Origin: Glossina fuscipes
Taxonomy: Eukaryota; Arthropoda; Insecta; Diptera; Glossinidae
DNA length: 64,000 nucleotides
Direction: 5' to 3'
NCBI RefSeq assembly: GCF_014805625.2
Contig: NW_023998415.1
Location: forward strand, 5,987,862-6,051,861
The notes under the pieces: generated by a model
Seen by the model: only the letters and a program-made list of their open reading frames with translations
Database searches by the model: none
What the model was told of the DNA's origin: nothing
Position numbers and translations under genes: made by a program
Part shown: positions 11,501-24,689 of the stretch, piece after piece
Layout of the letters: each line of letters opens with the position of its first letter
Numbering within the stretch: the stretch's first letter is position 1

Positions 11501-11782
11501 CCCACCGCCCACCAACCACTCACACCCCTTCGTTCATAGCTCTAGAAATGACGCTATTATGTGATGTGTTGTCAAGATTTGTTCCCAATATTTTTGTGGT
11601 CTTCCTATGTCCACCATGATTAGAGTAAACAGATATATTAAGTCCTTTCACTTAACGTGATGCCTGTTCGAGGCCTGTATCAGGGCAGCTTTCTTATTTA
11701 CCGTTTAATGCAATCTAAAGTTTTCATTTTACATCTGTGTTCAAATTCAAGTTCAAATATGTACAGACATAAATACATACTC

Positions 11783-11792
11783 NNNNNNNNNN
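11783..11792. other. Assembly gap (10 N)
   Basis: Ten unknown bases. Confidence 1.
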
Positions 11793-12420
11793 TGGTGTTT
11801 GTTTTGTATATTAAAAACACAATCCCTATCGACAATTATAATTTAGTTTTATTTTGTTTATATGGTACATTTTTCTATAAATATAGAAATATTTGCATCT
11901 CACAAAAATAACAACATCAATAAAACAACAACAACATTTACAGCTTTGGCAAACAAATGAAAATAATTCTTTTTTATACCCATAACTTGAAGATAAGGGG
12001 ATGTATTAAGTTTCTCATTCCGCTTGTTACGATATAAATAAATACATAAGATATATTGTATGCGTACTCGATCTACTTGAGATTCTTATTCGATTTCATT
12101 ATGCTCCTCAGAAAGATAATAAATGAAGCATAGTGGAAAAGTTGCTCAAGAAATTTAAAAAATTTATTAAACTGCGAAAAAGTTAATCGGAGACTTGACA
12201 AAAAAAATATGAAAAATTTACCTGATCAAATTATTAATAGATCTATAATTAATATAAAACTCAATGATATTTATTATTATTACTTACCTTTGGCGGTGGT
12301 GTTCAAAATTCGCCCTAAAGCGAATACATTTCTTTTCTATAATTGAAAATAAGAAAATGAAGAAAAAAAGAATTGCTTGAGTAAAGTAAATCTGTCTGAT
12401 TTTATAGTGTGTGCATATCT
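11793..12420. other. Non-coding interval
   Basis: AT-rich, with no coding signal or repeat family recognised. Confidence 0.5.
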
Positions 12421-12422
12421 CT

Positions 12423-12475
12423 CCGTCCTTCCGTCTGTCCGTCCGTCCGCCCGTACGTCCGTCCGTCCGTCTGTC
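12423..12475. repeat. (GTCY)n block, family A/B type
   Basis: About 13 GTCC/GTCT units. This is the tandem block seen inside the dispersed families, here without a recognisable flanking element, so it may be a worn copy or an independent microsatellite. Confidence 0.8.
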
Positions 12476-12479
12476 GAAC

Positions 12480-15400
12480 TATACAGTTTGCTAGTCCTCC
12501 TGCCTGTCTACATCTTTTGTATGGGCTGTTGATTGTATGTTGACTTGTATGGACGCCTGCTGTTATAAGTTATACTAAATCCATATAGACAGACAGACAC
12601 ATTGCATACATATACATCAGTATATAACATCACAAAATCTGTGCACTGTAAAATATAATATATATAAAAACTACTACTACTACTTCTATTTAAGCACTGA
12701 CACTATATACACCTCACACATGTATACGCATATACAAATGTGCACACACGCTGTCACTCTGAGTATTATGCACCAGACTAAACAGAATTAAAACTAAACG
12801 AAACGAAACCAGACCAAGCAATCAGACCAATGTAGACATACCAGACAGTCTGACGCTGTTGGAGCCTACATTACATGATATGGTGGTTGGGTTGACTGTC
12901 TGGATGGCTGGTTGTTTTTTGTGTACTGTGCAAGCATGTGCGGTGTAGGTATGAACGACATATAGAGCACAAATAAAATCAAATATATATGTATATATAT
13001 ATATGCACTGTATTCAGAATGAGTGAACATATCATCAGAAAACAGCAGGCTGCTAGGACGGCCACCAGACAATTTACGATGCCAATGGATGTCACCGACT
13101 TGATTTTTTACGCTGTTTTTAATTTTCGTATTCACTGCTAGAAAATATAATCGATTGATCATGTCAATCTGTGAAGAGTTTATAGGCATATGGAGCACAT
13201 TTCTTGATAAGCATTTTATAGAATTTCAGAGTAGGTTTATTAATGATTGTCGGCCCTCCAAAGTAAGACTGAAGAACGGAAGGTCACTCACTAGGAATCG
13301 AACCGATCTTCTAAGGTTTACTTTACAGATAAATAGCTAAGGGCAGATAGTATTGGACATATTTTCTTTTATTCTACAACGGAGTTACTCGAACTAAGAT
13401 GAATAGAATCTTCTTCAGGGATGTTCTTTGTTCAGATCATGCTTTAAAAAGGAAAGCGTAGTTTTAACTAAAAGAAATTTTGAAATATTATAGAACAGAC
13501 AACTGGAATAATTTTTATATTCTGACTGATAAACGGACATTGAGTGGATTCTAAGTTATCGATCTACCTAATAGATCGGTTTGCTATCAATCTTCCAATT
13601 TAAAAAATGTCTTCATATATTTGCTTGACATGATAGGTATCCAAAATTCGCCACGAGTTAAATATCGACTTTGTCTGCTTTGTTGCTACGTTACAGAATT
13701 TCCCCTCTACGTTTCGCAAATGCTGTTTATCGCAGTTTCTAAATTAAATGCCAACCACTGTTTTGGTCATCGACGGATGAACACATTTGGAAGTTTCCTG
13801 CGGTGTCCACATTTCGGTTTTCTTCGTCATATGAAACATTACTTAGTCGGCTTTAGTTGCCGTTGTGGTCTAAGTGACTAACTTATCAATAAATGCATTC
13901 AAATCATTACCATTTCTCTGCACAGATTTGCAAGCACCCTCAGGTGGATAGTCATGTAATTAGAAATTTTCTCTTTTTCTTCAAATTATTGTCCTTTTTA
14001 TGTTTTTCTCTTTCTGCCATCAAATAAATTGTTTCATTTCGCTTACATTCGTATATTTATCAGAAATTTGTTCTGTTCTAAAAAACAATAAAAAAAAAGA
14101 AGATAAACAAATGTTACACACATACATATTAAACATGAATTTTGCCCTCTCCCGGCTCATCTTTGTTATTGGATTCATTTCATATGTGCATAAAATTATT
14201 CAAAGACATGACATGGATTTGAATAATTAAACATGACTGTTACACTGTAGCCACATCATACTTTAAGCATTGCTGCTACGTATTTAGTCAATTGTAAATC
14301 GGAAGGGTTCGTTTATTGCTACGTTTAGCCTGTAGAAGGAAGTGATTGCCTTTCTATTTAAATTGCAAAAATAATTTTCGTTTGAGACGATCTCACACAC
14401 AGAAATTATAATATCTTGAAATTTTTGATAAATTACATAATTAAATCTAAAGCACTTCTTCTTCCGTCCCTCTCCTTACATAGCATAGGATAAAGAGAAA
14501 GGAGAAGATTTAAATTGATTTTAGGTCTCACTCATTAGGATCATTTGATCTGATCCTAGTTTTTGATCTCCAATTGATAGCAAGAATGCTTCCGGTATGT
14601 AGTCGTACTAATAATTAATCAATCGTCATCGGTTTTACTCAGCTTTCTGAGTTCAAGTAACATTGAGATTTTCCAAATCATTATTTATTGCTACTGAATG
14701 CGTTCTCTTATCAATCTAGATCTCTTTCTCTCTTCGCACTACTATTGTTCTATTACAGGAGCACTTTTTTACGCCATTCGTTTTTATATGAAAGCATGAG
14801 TGTATCTACGTAATTGTCTCTCTCTGCACTTAAAGGAAAATTTAAGACAGTAACGGTGGTTTTCGCTTTAACCCAATATCTTCTGCTGCTTGTTACTCAA
14901 TGAAACTGCACTATGCCCGAACTGATAATTGGTTGTGACTGCCTCAACTGTAACTATATGATATTACGATAGGTAAAGTGGAAACCGCTTATTTTGTGCT
15001 CCTGCTAGTATACCCTTTAAAATATCTTCACGTATGACTCATAACTCCATACCGCGTGGTCAATGCAAGCAATTTTTTAATTATTAACCGTTTTAACAGA
15101 GAAATTCAACAGACAAGTACAAGTGAACAGAGAAGCATTTATGGCGTGATCGATTCAGGAAAGCTCCGGCCCGAGGAATATATATATATCTACAAAGGGA
15201 AAAGTATAAATGGATGCTTCACTTTGCCAAATCGGTTAACCCCATAAAACAAGAAGTTGAGAAAAATGATAAAATATTATAAAAACAAATTATTTATTAT
15301 TCAGTGGGCGAGACGATTTTGTCATTTAGTGGTGTTATTATTAGATAAATTTGTTGTGAATATGTACAGTTAGGAGCTAATGAAGTGCTTTGATATCGAA
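12480..15400. other. Non-coding interval
   Basis: No gene recognised. 13273-13310 contains, on the minus strand, GGTTCGATTCC, a perfect RNA polymerase III B-box-like string, but no convincing A box or tRNA fold around it. A worn family A 5' end lies near 13633. The open frames at 12866-13198, 13621-13881 and 14000-14230 have no recognisable domain. Confidence 0.5.
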
Positions 15401-16400
15401 ATTTAATAAAATTCCAAGAATGAAGTTAATCGATTTGGCAAGCGAACCATCCAAATATTAAAAGAAAAACGATATTCACGGTTTGAAATCAATCCAAGAT
15501 ACACACAACACTTTGTCAGCAATTGACCAATAGATCGGCCAATTGATATCTTTTCATGTTATGCTTACATTAATAAAAGTGAATAATATTTGATAGGTTT
15601 TTGATGAAAATTTACTGGAATTTTCGATTCTTTTCCTAGTCGTCTTAAATGTCTTTTTTTTCAAAATTTTTTGAAACAACGGGCAATAGAGGAAGGAATA
15701 AGCTGAATTCGGAATGTAATTTTTATCAAGAATGAAGCATGCGAAAATGTTCGTGGCATCTTTTTGCCAAAAATTTGAATACAACTGAAGATAAATGACT
15801 TTTCCACTGATCGATTTCGCACACTTTAATGGCATGAATTGTTTATAATATAGCAGAGAGTGGCGAGTAGAGTTAAAGTAGCTGCTTATGATGAATGGTT
15901 AGCTTCCAATCTTATCAAACAGAAATCATCACACCCGTATCGAGTGTCAATTCAACCTTTGCCACCATTTATGCATCTTATGTGCAAAAAACATTATTGT
16001 CATCGCCCGTGAACGATTTTTTTAAATTGTCGATAAAAGGAGAGAAATTTGTTCTATTAAATTTTTCGCTTCCTTCATTTATGCGATGTTCAACATCTCT
16101 TGACTTTGATCAACGTTCAGTTTCACAGCGATATCATGAAAGGAAATTTGCCGATCTTTCCAAATTTTTATAAAAAATTTCAACAATGGTCCCAAAATGA
16201 CACGGAGCCCGTTTAATATCGGAATATGGGAAAGCGAACACAAGCAAAGCATTTTCTCATCCCCAAAACATAATGAATCTTTTCGCAAACCTTGCAAAGC
16301 ATTATCCATTTTTGTCGCAGTGATATTGTAAAATATAACGTGTTTTCTTGTTTTTTTTTTTTTTTTTTCAGAAAGTTTAGCTCATTTCCGAAACGCAATT
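15401..16400. other. Non-coding or unrecognised decayed sequence
   Basis: Several overlapping medium frames occur on both strands (93 residues at 15554-15835 minus, 92 at 15895-16173 plus, 76 at 16079-16309 minus). The density of minus-strand frames could mean an old element, but I recognise no motif. Confidence 0.4.
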
Positions 16401-18330
16401 ACTGATAAACAACAGAAGTATGTTGTTCATTGTGGTCCACATGGGCCTTGGCATAACTTAATATTAGTAAAGTGACATGACTCTAAAGATATTTATTTAT
16501 ATTGGAAAAATGTGCTCCAGAAACTTTGGCTTAATCTATTATTTCATAGAAGCCATAGAATGAAACATTTTTATATGTAATGTATCTCGTTTCTGTGGAA
16601 TTAAGCGGGAAAACTAACTTTAGAACTTTGCCTATACGGTGCCATAGGTAAAAAAGTATTTACATGTAAATTATATGACTTGTTAATCAAATCGTGTAAC
16701 TTAACTGTTCTTACAATTGTATTCATTACTAGGTCTGAATTGAGATTATTCAAGATCTGCTCTATGGTGAAAAAGGTTATTGTTTAGGCACATTGCGTTG
16801 TAATAAAATTTCAAGTTGTGTCGGCTAGACGTACAAATTTATCATAATTAAAATTTGATAATCATCCATGCCATGAATATATACGCAGCGACGTACAATT
16901 GAGTATAGTCAGACAAATTAATGTGCCAGAATACTTTGCCTACGAACGCCAGCAATGAAAACTTAACAGACATCGAGTATATGCACACACACAAACACAC
17001 AAACATAAATACACACGCACACACATGCATACTTATACTCATTCATAAGAGCATTTTATGAAAGTAGTTTGATGGACAACCAAGAACTTTAAGTAGCCAA
17101 TAATGTTGTGACGTTTATCGAAAGAAAAATTAGATGAAATAATTAAAAAAAACAAAACATATGTATGTGGTGTTCTGTCTTTCATCCAATTTTAAACTAT
17201 ATATGTACATCTGCGAGTGCACATCATGAGTGTACATCGTGAGACATTTCAACAATGCACGACACATGGACAGACAAACGTGCCGGCAAGGCTAAATCGA
17301 ATCAAAATTCTAATTTAGTCATTAGTCAATAAAGGATCATCAAATAATAAAATCGACCTATTGAGCGACCTATTATTCGTAAGGTAATTGAAACATTCAA
17401 GTCATATAGTAATATATGTGATGTCAAAAATGTAAATGTACTCGTGAAAACACCCAGTCATAGTTACCGTCAATAGAGTGGTTTTCGGCTTGCTCAATAT
17501 GTGATTTCAACAAAATAGTGCAACTTATCATACATCTGGTGACACAATCAATTCATTGACCGAAAAAGTCAATGAGCGTATAAACGCTAAAAACGCCTAT
17601 GTAAGTTTGTCATGGAGATTGTATATATATATCTATATATAGTTATTTGATGTGGAAAAAAAGATACGAATAATTGAATGAATTAAGCACGACGGCGCAG
17701 GGACGGCTTTGCCTAAACTGTCTAAAGTGTTTTAATTTCTTTATTAGAAAAATTTTAGTAAGAAGACGGTACTTTTGCTTTTGTCATAATCCATTCATAT
17801 GCAGTATATATGAATTGGTAATTTGAGAAACAGAAATAGAATGAGAGATCGAGCTCGAAATCTGTTCCTTACCGATATATTATATTCTATATGGCGATTA
17901 AAGATATAATATAAATTCCATTGTCTTATCACATTATATTTCATAATGTCGTTTACTGGAGGATATTCTTACATAGACTGCAAAGAATTAAATAAGAAAA
18001 ACTGATATAGCGACTGACTGACTCGTTGCTATAAGATAAACCGTAATTGCATTTGTTACACCTTACACCGTACACCTTATAACATACAAAATACGATATA
18101 ATATTTTTCCGACCTTTGCAGAGGCATTAAGAAATTTATTTAAATGTGGTCGCAATTGACAAAAGGACAAAGGTGTACGTATACTTTGCATTAGTCCTCT
18201 GTGTTGATATAATGTCGAACTCACTGTTGAGCAGACGATAAGCGAACATTATTGGCATAATTCGTTCCAGCCAGAGGATGTATAGCTAGTGTAGAGGGCA
18301 GTTGTTATGTTTGTTTCTATCCCCCTCTCC
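16401..18330. other. Non-coding interval
   Basis: No gene seen. Short (CA)n pieces near 16984-17030, and a worn family A-like 'GGACAGACAAACGTG...GGCTAAATCGAATC' near 17268-17302. Confidence 0.5.
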
Positions 18331-18331
18331 T

Positions 18332-18332
<1 letters not shown>

Positions 18333-18397
<65 letters not shown>
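18333..18397. repeat. Compound (TC)n(CA)n microsatellite
   Basis: About 12 CT units pass directly into about 20 CA units, followed by more pyrimidine-rich sequence. Confidence 0.95.
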
Positions 18398-18399
<2 letters not shown>

Positions 18400-18932
18400 T
18401 CTCTTTAGTTCTTTTTCTATTTCTCTTTCCCTTTCGCTCTGCATTTAATTGTCCGTCTTTCTTTTTCTTTCCTGCTTATATACATTTTTTCCATTTTATT
18501 CTTACTTATAAATTGAGCCAGTGGCCATAAGACTAATAAAAGGCAGTAAAAAGTTTTTAAAAAATTGTATGCAATGTACGTGTTTTTTTTTTCTAGTGTT
18601 TTTCCACAATTGCCAACACATTTTCACACGCTTCATCGTTAAACTCAACTTTAGCAGACTGCTGCCCTACTGTTGTAATACTGTTATTTTATGTCTAGAC
18701 ACAATTTGCCTTGTCTGTGCTGTGTGTGCTTAGCTCGGTTTTGTTGCCGCCTTTATGGACAATAAAGAAACTGTTGCTGAAAGGTGTTGTTGCTCTTATT
18801 ATTGTTTTTGTTTTTGTTGTTGCTATTGTTGTTATTGCATTGTTGGCTAATATAGTTATGCCGGCTGGATTATATATGTGCTTGACATTTTGCAGCTGTC
18901 AGTGTTTCTGATTGTGTTGATTTGCTATTAAA

Positions 18933-19012
18933 ATGGACAGATAGATAGATGAATGAATGGATGGATGTACGGATCGATGGATAGATGGGTGAACGGATGA
19001 ATAGTTATATAT
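18933..19012. repeat. GATA/GATG/GAAT tetranucleotide array
   Basis: Interrupted array of GATA, GATG and GAAC/GAAT units, starting with GGACAGATAGATAGAT. It may be a degenerate (GACR)n block. Confidence 0.8.
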
Positions 19013-20990
19013 ACATATAGGTAGGCCTGAGCTTCTTTTTTACTTGTTATTGATTATTTATTTATTTATTTTTTATATAATTTCATATATGTGTATGTAT
19101 TATATACATTTATTTGTATTGGGTGTGCAAATAAATTCTCTGTATTGTTTAATGAAATTGCAAATTTATTTTAAAAAATACTAATTCCAAAGATTAGTAA
19201 TCGAAATTCTTCATCATTATTATTATTTATGATATTATTTTGTTATTTATCGGCTAAATTGCAAATGCCATGCGGTAGAAGCCTCGTGGTTTTAAGGTAT
19301 AACAGTTATCGACTCATTTTCGCATAGTTTTAATTTTGCAAAATTGTTAATTATCTGAAAATCGATCTGCACCAGTGCTAATCAGCAGAGGAGAGATCTG
19401 AAGAAGAATCTTTACTTGGGAGAGAATCTCCACCGCCAAGTTGAAGATCAATTTTCGGGTTGCTTCTGCTGTCGACGAACAGACTACCTTCCAACTTTCT
19501 TGCAGATCTCACTGCCGCAGCTGCATTCTTTTTCAATTTAATCCAGTGAAAAAGAAGGAAACGTAAATGATATCCATCTCTTGACTCATTGCTGCATAGT
19601 GAACGGCAGCTTGCAAACAACTGAAACTTATACCTATGTCTAAGCTACGTATACTGAAAATTTCGGAAAAATTAACGCGATATATATATATTTAATAAAG
19701 CAATTAATTCCAATACAGAGAATATATTTGTGCACTTATTATGTGTTCGGTGAAAAATTTGAAGCGTTATCAGTTTATATGACTATTTTGAAGGCGACTG
19801 TAAACGGTGACGTCCTATAAATATATATTATACATAACATTATTTATAAATAAATGAAAATTTAGTTCAATAATGTAAGGGTTATGTGTGTGTTATATAA
19901 TGAAAAGTTATTCTCTCTTCACTTTAACCTTACCGAACCCTAACTTACTAGCTTTAAAAGGATAAAAAGTGTTTAGCAGCTCAGTTTTTTTTTACTCTAC
20001 AACTGTTACCGCTTATATAGGAAAATGATTGCTCAATCCATTGATTTTAGTCATTCATTTACTAATTGAAATATTGCAGTTAATCAAACTATTCCGGCAA
20101 GAATAGATAATTGTCGCATAGTTATATGAATCGGGCTTGGACTTAAAGGATATCATCGTTAAAGCCAAATGGTTTGGCATTGTAACTAGAAGCAATTTAA
20201 ACGGGTGTCTGCACATTTCCCGAATCAAATCCATAACGTTTACAAAACCGTTTTCTAAGCACTTCGTGCCTTGCAACACTGATTAGGTAATCGGATAGAG
20301 TCATCATTACCATCATCGTTATAAGCAGAAATGCTCTAAATGGAAATTTCATAAGAAATTTCGAATATGTTCGAAATGCAAACCAAACTTTTTTCTCCAC
20401 AAAGTTTCCTCGGTACGGATTCAGTAGAATTTTTATCATTCAATATTCAAAAACGACATTCGATGATTTTAGAAATGCCCGTGCTAAATATTTCCAAATC
20501 ATGGTCATCTAAATATCTAAACTTAAATTTTACAAATCATTCTATAAGTAATTCTATGCATGATTCCATTGGTGATTCTACAGATATTTTTACAGATTAT
20601 TCCGTAGATGATTCGATAGATGATACAAAGTCTCGATGCTTTTCACCAATGATCGGTATGTTATGAGAGAGAAAGAGAGCGGGAATGAGAAAGAAAGAAA
20701 AAAAGGAAGAGTGAAATAGAGAGATGCGGAAATTTTTTTTGGCCACCCAATAATTATCTACTCTCTCGGTCAATTAGACCCTAAAATCTCGATATTATTT
20801 TATTATCATTTTTTCTTTTCGCGAAATTTCTACTACATGTTTACGTCGTTAGTCGTGCATATGAAAACATGAAATGAATAACAACAACAATAACAAGATC
20901 AGATATCTATGCATTTATAATAATAATTACGTTACGCATAATACACAGACACTAATTATGTTTAACTTATATCTGTCTCTGCGTATACAT
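19013..20990. other. Non-coding interval with an unassigned open frame
   Basis: No gene recognised with confidence. On the minus strand 20197-20439 is an 80-residue ATG frame with a hydrophobic middle (FLLITMMVMMTL) between basic ends (VLRKRFCKRYG). On the plus strand an overlapping 99-residue frame (20367-20666) has an imperfect Asp-Ser repeat (DSIGDSTDIF..). At most one can be real, and no family can be named. Both may be chance. Confidence 0.4.
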
Positions 20991-20992
20991 AT

Positions 20993-21000
<8 letters not shown>

Positions 21001-21033
<33 letters not shown>
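21001..21033. repeat. (AT)n microsatellite
   Basis: About 16 perfect AT units, extended on the left by ATAC units. Confidence 0.95.
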
Positions 21034-21034
<1 letters not shown>

Positions 21035-21984
21035 CAATTGTAACACAAAGCTTGCTCAGTGAAGAGCATAAAAGTGTGCCGATTATGGTAAGCGAACGAA
21101 CAAGAGCGAATGAAACGAACTAATGAATGGTAGTTAACCAAAAACAACGATAGAAACGACGAAAGAAATTGTAACCGATAATAATTATTTTTATAGAGTC
21201 TAGTCAATGTCTAGACTATTTTTTGTGTCTTACTTTTTCATATCAATTGGATTTATGTGCGTTGCTGTAATGGTTGGCTAAAAGGCAATGCCGACAATCT
21301 AATGAATCTCCACATATACGTATATCCATCCATACCCATATACATAAAAATCCAGCATACATAACAACAGACATAAACGATGTGTCCGACAGTATGTCAT
21401 TGTGTTCGTTTCGATTTCGTATTTGATGCTTTGCTCCGGTGTCTGCTGGAATATTTAACTGTTTTTTTTTTTTTCTTTTTCTTTTCTGTACATGCTGTTG
21501 TGCGTTTATATGTGCGTTTGTTCGCGATTTCTTCCAATTTAGTTTCTATTTTATTTTAACGTTTGCCACTCTGCACAGGTATTATCGGATATCTGTAAAT
21601 GTTCGTTAAACGTGTAATAAAATATATAGGCTGATATAGATCCAAACATTTTGAAGAGTATCGTGTACACGTAGTGAGAGGCACACACATATTTATAAAT
21701 ATATAGTAAAAGAAAAAAAAAATAATCAAACATGAAACCGAAACTAGATGACAGTTAAAAAGACAAGCAAACGCGCAGACATAAACTTTGGAAATCCATC
21801 GTTCGATTACCTTCTTAGGAAATTTGTAATGAATTTCAAGCATTATGGGTTTTGTTATTGTTGTTGCCATTCCGCTAGATGGTATGCAATTTCAATTTTT
21901 CGTATTATATTAATTATTCGATTTTTTACAGTGAAAACAGAAAAAGAAATTTATATTTCGAATAGCTAGCTATTAGAAGAGAAA
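21034..21984. other. Non-coding interval
   Basis: No coding signal beyond low-complexity frames. Poly(T) at 21463-21473. Confidence 0.5.
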
Positions 21985-22013
21985 GAGATAGATAGATAGA
22001 TAGATTGAGAGAG

Positions 22014-22044
<31 letters not shown>

Positions 22045-22056
22045 TGGAGAGAGAGG
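21985..22056. repeat. GATA plus GAAA compound microsatellite
   Basis: Four GATA units, then about six AAAG units, then GAGA-rich sequence. Confidence 0.9.
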
Positions 22057-22100
22057 TTATAGAGGGTTATGTTATGTAATTGTCTCTACAATTGCAAAAT

Positions 22101-22102
<2 letters not shown>

Positions 22103-22134
<32 letters not shown>
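22103..22134. repeat. (TA)n microsatellite
   Basis: About 16 perfect units. Confidence 0.95.
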
Positions 22135-22137
<3 letters not shown>

Positions 22138-22559
22138 GAGAGGTAAACTTCTTTAGACCTTAAGATTGAGAAATTGTAAAACGACGGGATGGGCACAATG
22201 CTTTATGACACTTACTTTACTCGTGAGAAATGCTTTATCATATATTATTTATTTTAAAATTTATTTTTTTATTTTAATATTTATCTTACAATTAACATTT
22301 TAAGCTTTTATAGCTTGGTTGCAAGGCTTTTCAGCCTCTTACAAATTAATTACTATTGTTAGTTATGGAAATAGTTTTGCAAGGGTGTATAAGTACACAC
22401 AAGATTTACAATTTTAGAAATCTCTTAAAGTATCTCCAAGTCAAAGAATGAAATTTTTGATTTGACAAGACCGATAGATGTTCGGAAAGAAAAAGTTAAA
22501 TATTGCATTCCTTTAGATTCGGTATTAAAGTTTCCTGGTAAATGTCAATAAAAATAGGA

Positions 22560-23570
22560 AAGAACATTATAGTCGGGCAGCGCCGACTTCATCGCCGAGT
22601 ACAGTTATTGACTTGTTTTGGTAATAATGCACCATAAAGCTCATATTATTTTCACTCGAAAGCATAATTTTCATGCAAGCCCGCATATTGGAAGGTTAGA
22701 TTTTCTCTCTATATAAGAGTTTGCGTTTCGTGACAGCACCTGCACCTATACATGCCGGCTTCCAAAAAAAAAATAGACCTATGTGATTCAAATTGCCTAA
22801 CCCCTACTGTGAATTAATTTTCATCATAAAATAATAGAGATTAAGCCTTTTTCCGCAGAGCTTACTACACATAATCTATCTTAAATGGAGTGTGGCCAAG
22901 AAAAGGACTCATATGGTTGAAATTTGGTTCACTTAATTTTTTTATTTAATTATTATTATGAACAACTTTTGATCACAAAAATATTACCAATTAAGCTTTT
23001 TTAGCATACAAAGGTTTACGTTTCATGAGAATCTTTATATGCGTTAGTATTAAAAAATCCGACCTATGTGATCCAAATTCGATAAGTTAGATTTCTTTGT
23101 TAAGTTACTATTATGAGCCAATTTTCATCATGAAATATTGGAAATTGGACATTTTTACCATATAAAAATTCAGCTTCCGTAGGATGTGTTATATGAGAGG
23201 GGGTTTTAAAAATTGTCCTAGCCGACCCAAAGTTTTTATACCAATTTAAAACGCCGAAGCACTACTAATCAGTCATTTCTGTGGAGAAATTTTGAAAGTT
23301 GCAATATTTTTCCATAAAAAAAATTTTTAGAATAGGGCTTTATATGGGGGGAGTGGTCGAAAAAGTGGACCGATGCGAACCATTTTCAATAGCCTTTGTC
23401 CTTCGGTCAAAACACCTCACTGTACTAAATTTCATCAAAATATCTCAAATATTTCCATTTGTAGGTTGAAAACAAATAGTCATGGACAGGCATTAGACGA
23501 ATAGGCGGGCAGATAAGTTTACATCGATCCAAGAAATGATTCTGAACTCATCAGCATACTAAAATAGGGT
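22560..23570 (+). mobile_element. Family B element, long copy
   Basis: It starts with 'GAACATTATAGTCGGGC' and the palindrome-like GGCAGCGCCGAC. Internally it has at least three similar segments of the 'TTTTCATCATGAAATATTGG' type (near 22820, 23125), suggesting internal duplication. It then has 'TATATGGGGGGAGTGGTCGA' (23340), 'TCAAAATATCTCAAATATTT' (23440) and the (GACA)-like block (23485-23520). No protein is encoded. The next family A copy follows within about 120 bases. Confidence 0.7.
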
Positions 23571-23689
23571 CTAAAGTGTGGTTGATATGGATCCATTGAT
23601 TGACACACTTCTACGTTGTTTTGCGAGTATAAAAATTCAAAAGTGCAACACTAAGCGCACCGGTACTTCATGTATTCGTACTTCCTTTG

Positions 23690-24310
23690 AGAAAAAACGT
23701 ATAAAAAAATTATATTCGACTGTGGCCGAATCTCGCATACCCACCACTATGACTTTCGCATTCTACCCTACAAGTTCTATTATTTGATATCGCTAGTATT
23801 ATTAAGAAAAAAGTAATCGCGTAATTCATTTTAAAATTAACCCATTTTTAGGCAGATAATATATTTTCATTTAGGGAGTGTACGAAATGGTTGTTCGGTC
23901 GGTCGGTAAAGTAGAAGTGGAAAATTTCATCTTTCTAACTTTTTTCAATTTCCGAGGAAATAGCAAAACTTCAAAAATTTTTGTTTAAAAAAAAAAAGAC
24001 GGTTTCGTGTTCAGTTGATGCTCCAGTGTGCGCTTCCGCTCCGACCAATTTGGCCAATTTTCAATACCACCCTACGTGCAGAAATGTTTCTACCAAATTT
24101 GAAGTCGATATCTTCATTTTTGCGGCCAGAGTAGTGCCAACAACACATACCATACCGACGGACGGCCATGACTATGTCAACTCAGAATTTCACGCTGATC
24201 AAGCATGTATATACTTTGTAGGGTCTCTGAAGCTTGGTTTTGGGTGTTACGTACATTAAGGTAAAAAACAAAACGAGTTTACCTCCATCTTACAGTGATG
24301 GGTATAAAAA
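23690..24310 (+). mobile_element. Family A element, near full length
   Basis: Starts around 'TGTGGCCGAATCTCGCATAC' (23722) and ends 'CAGTGATGGGTATAAAAA' (24293-24310). In between are 'GAAGTCGATATCTTCATTTT' (24101), 'GACGGACGGCCATG' (24157), 'ATATACTTTGTAGGGTCTCT' (24209) and 'GAAGCTTGG'. This is the best reference copy of family A in the window, about 600 bases. The 92-residue frame inside it is not a gene. Confidence 0.75.
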
Positions 24311-24689
24311 TGTAAATTTTGCTTTGGAAAAATCAGATATATCATTTAAAGACTGAGTTAAAGTAATCTAGCACTCAAAATGCGTTCGCTGATTGGCCAA
24401 ATTTTCTTGTGTTTCCTTACGCTATCGCCTTTCTGGCTAAGAACATGTGATTTTCACTCTGCCTTTCCATATTATCTCATCGTCATAAATTAAGTGTCAG
24501 GCTTGCAACTAAAAGTTGCTAATTTGGAATTGTTCTTCTTCTTGTTTGAGAAAATTATTATGGTCAAAAAGTCTCAGCTGTATAAAGCTTATCAGGTGTA
24601 CAACGAATGAACTAACGATTTCCGAAACAAAATGAGTAAAGTCACGTATGGAAAGCGTATAAATCTGGAGTTGTGTTTTTTTTTTTTTT

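Noticed and set aside
13273..13310. tRNA or SINE from the GGTTCGATTCC string on the minus strand
   Set aside because: No A box at the right distance, no cloverleaf and no match to the SINE body.
22103..22134. Origin or promoter from long TA runs
   Set aside because: TA runs occur throughout the window with no associated start sites; treated as microsatellites.
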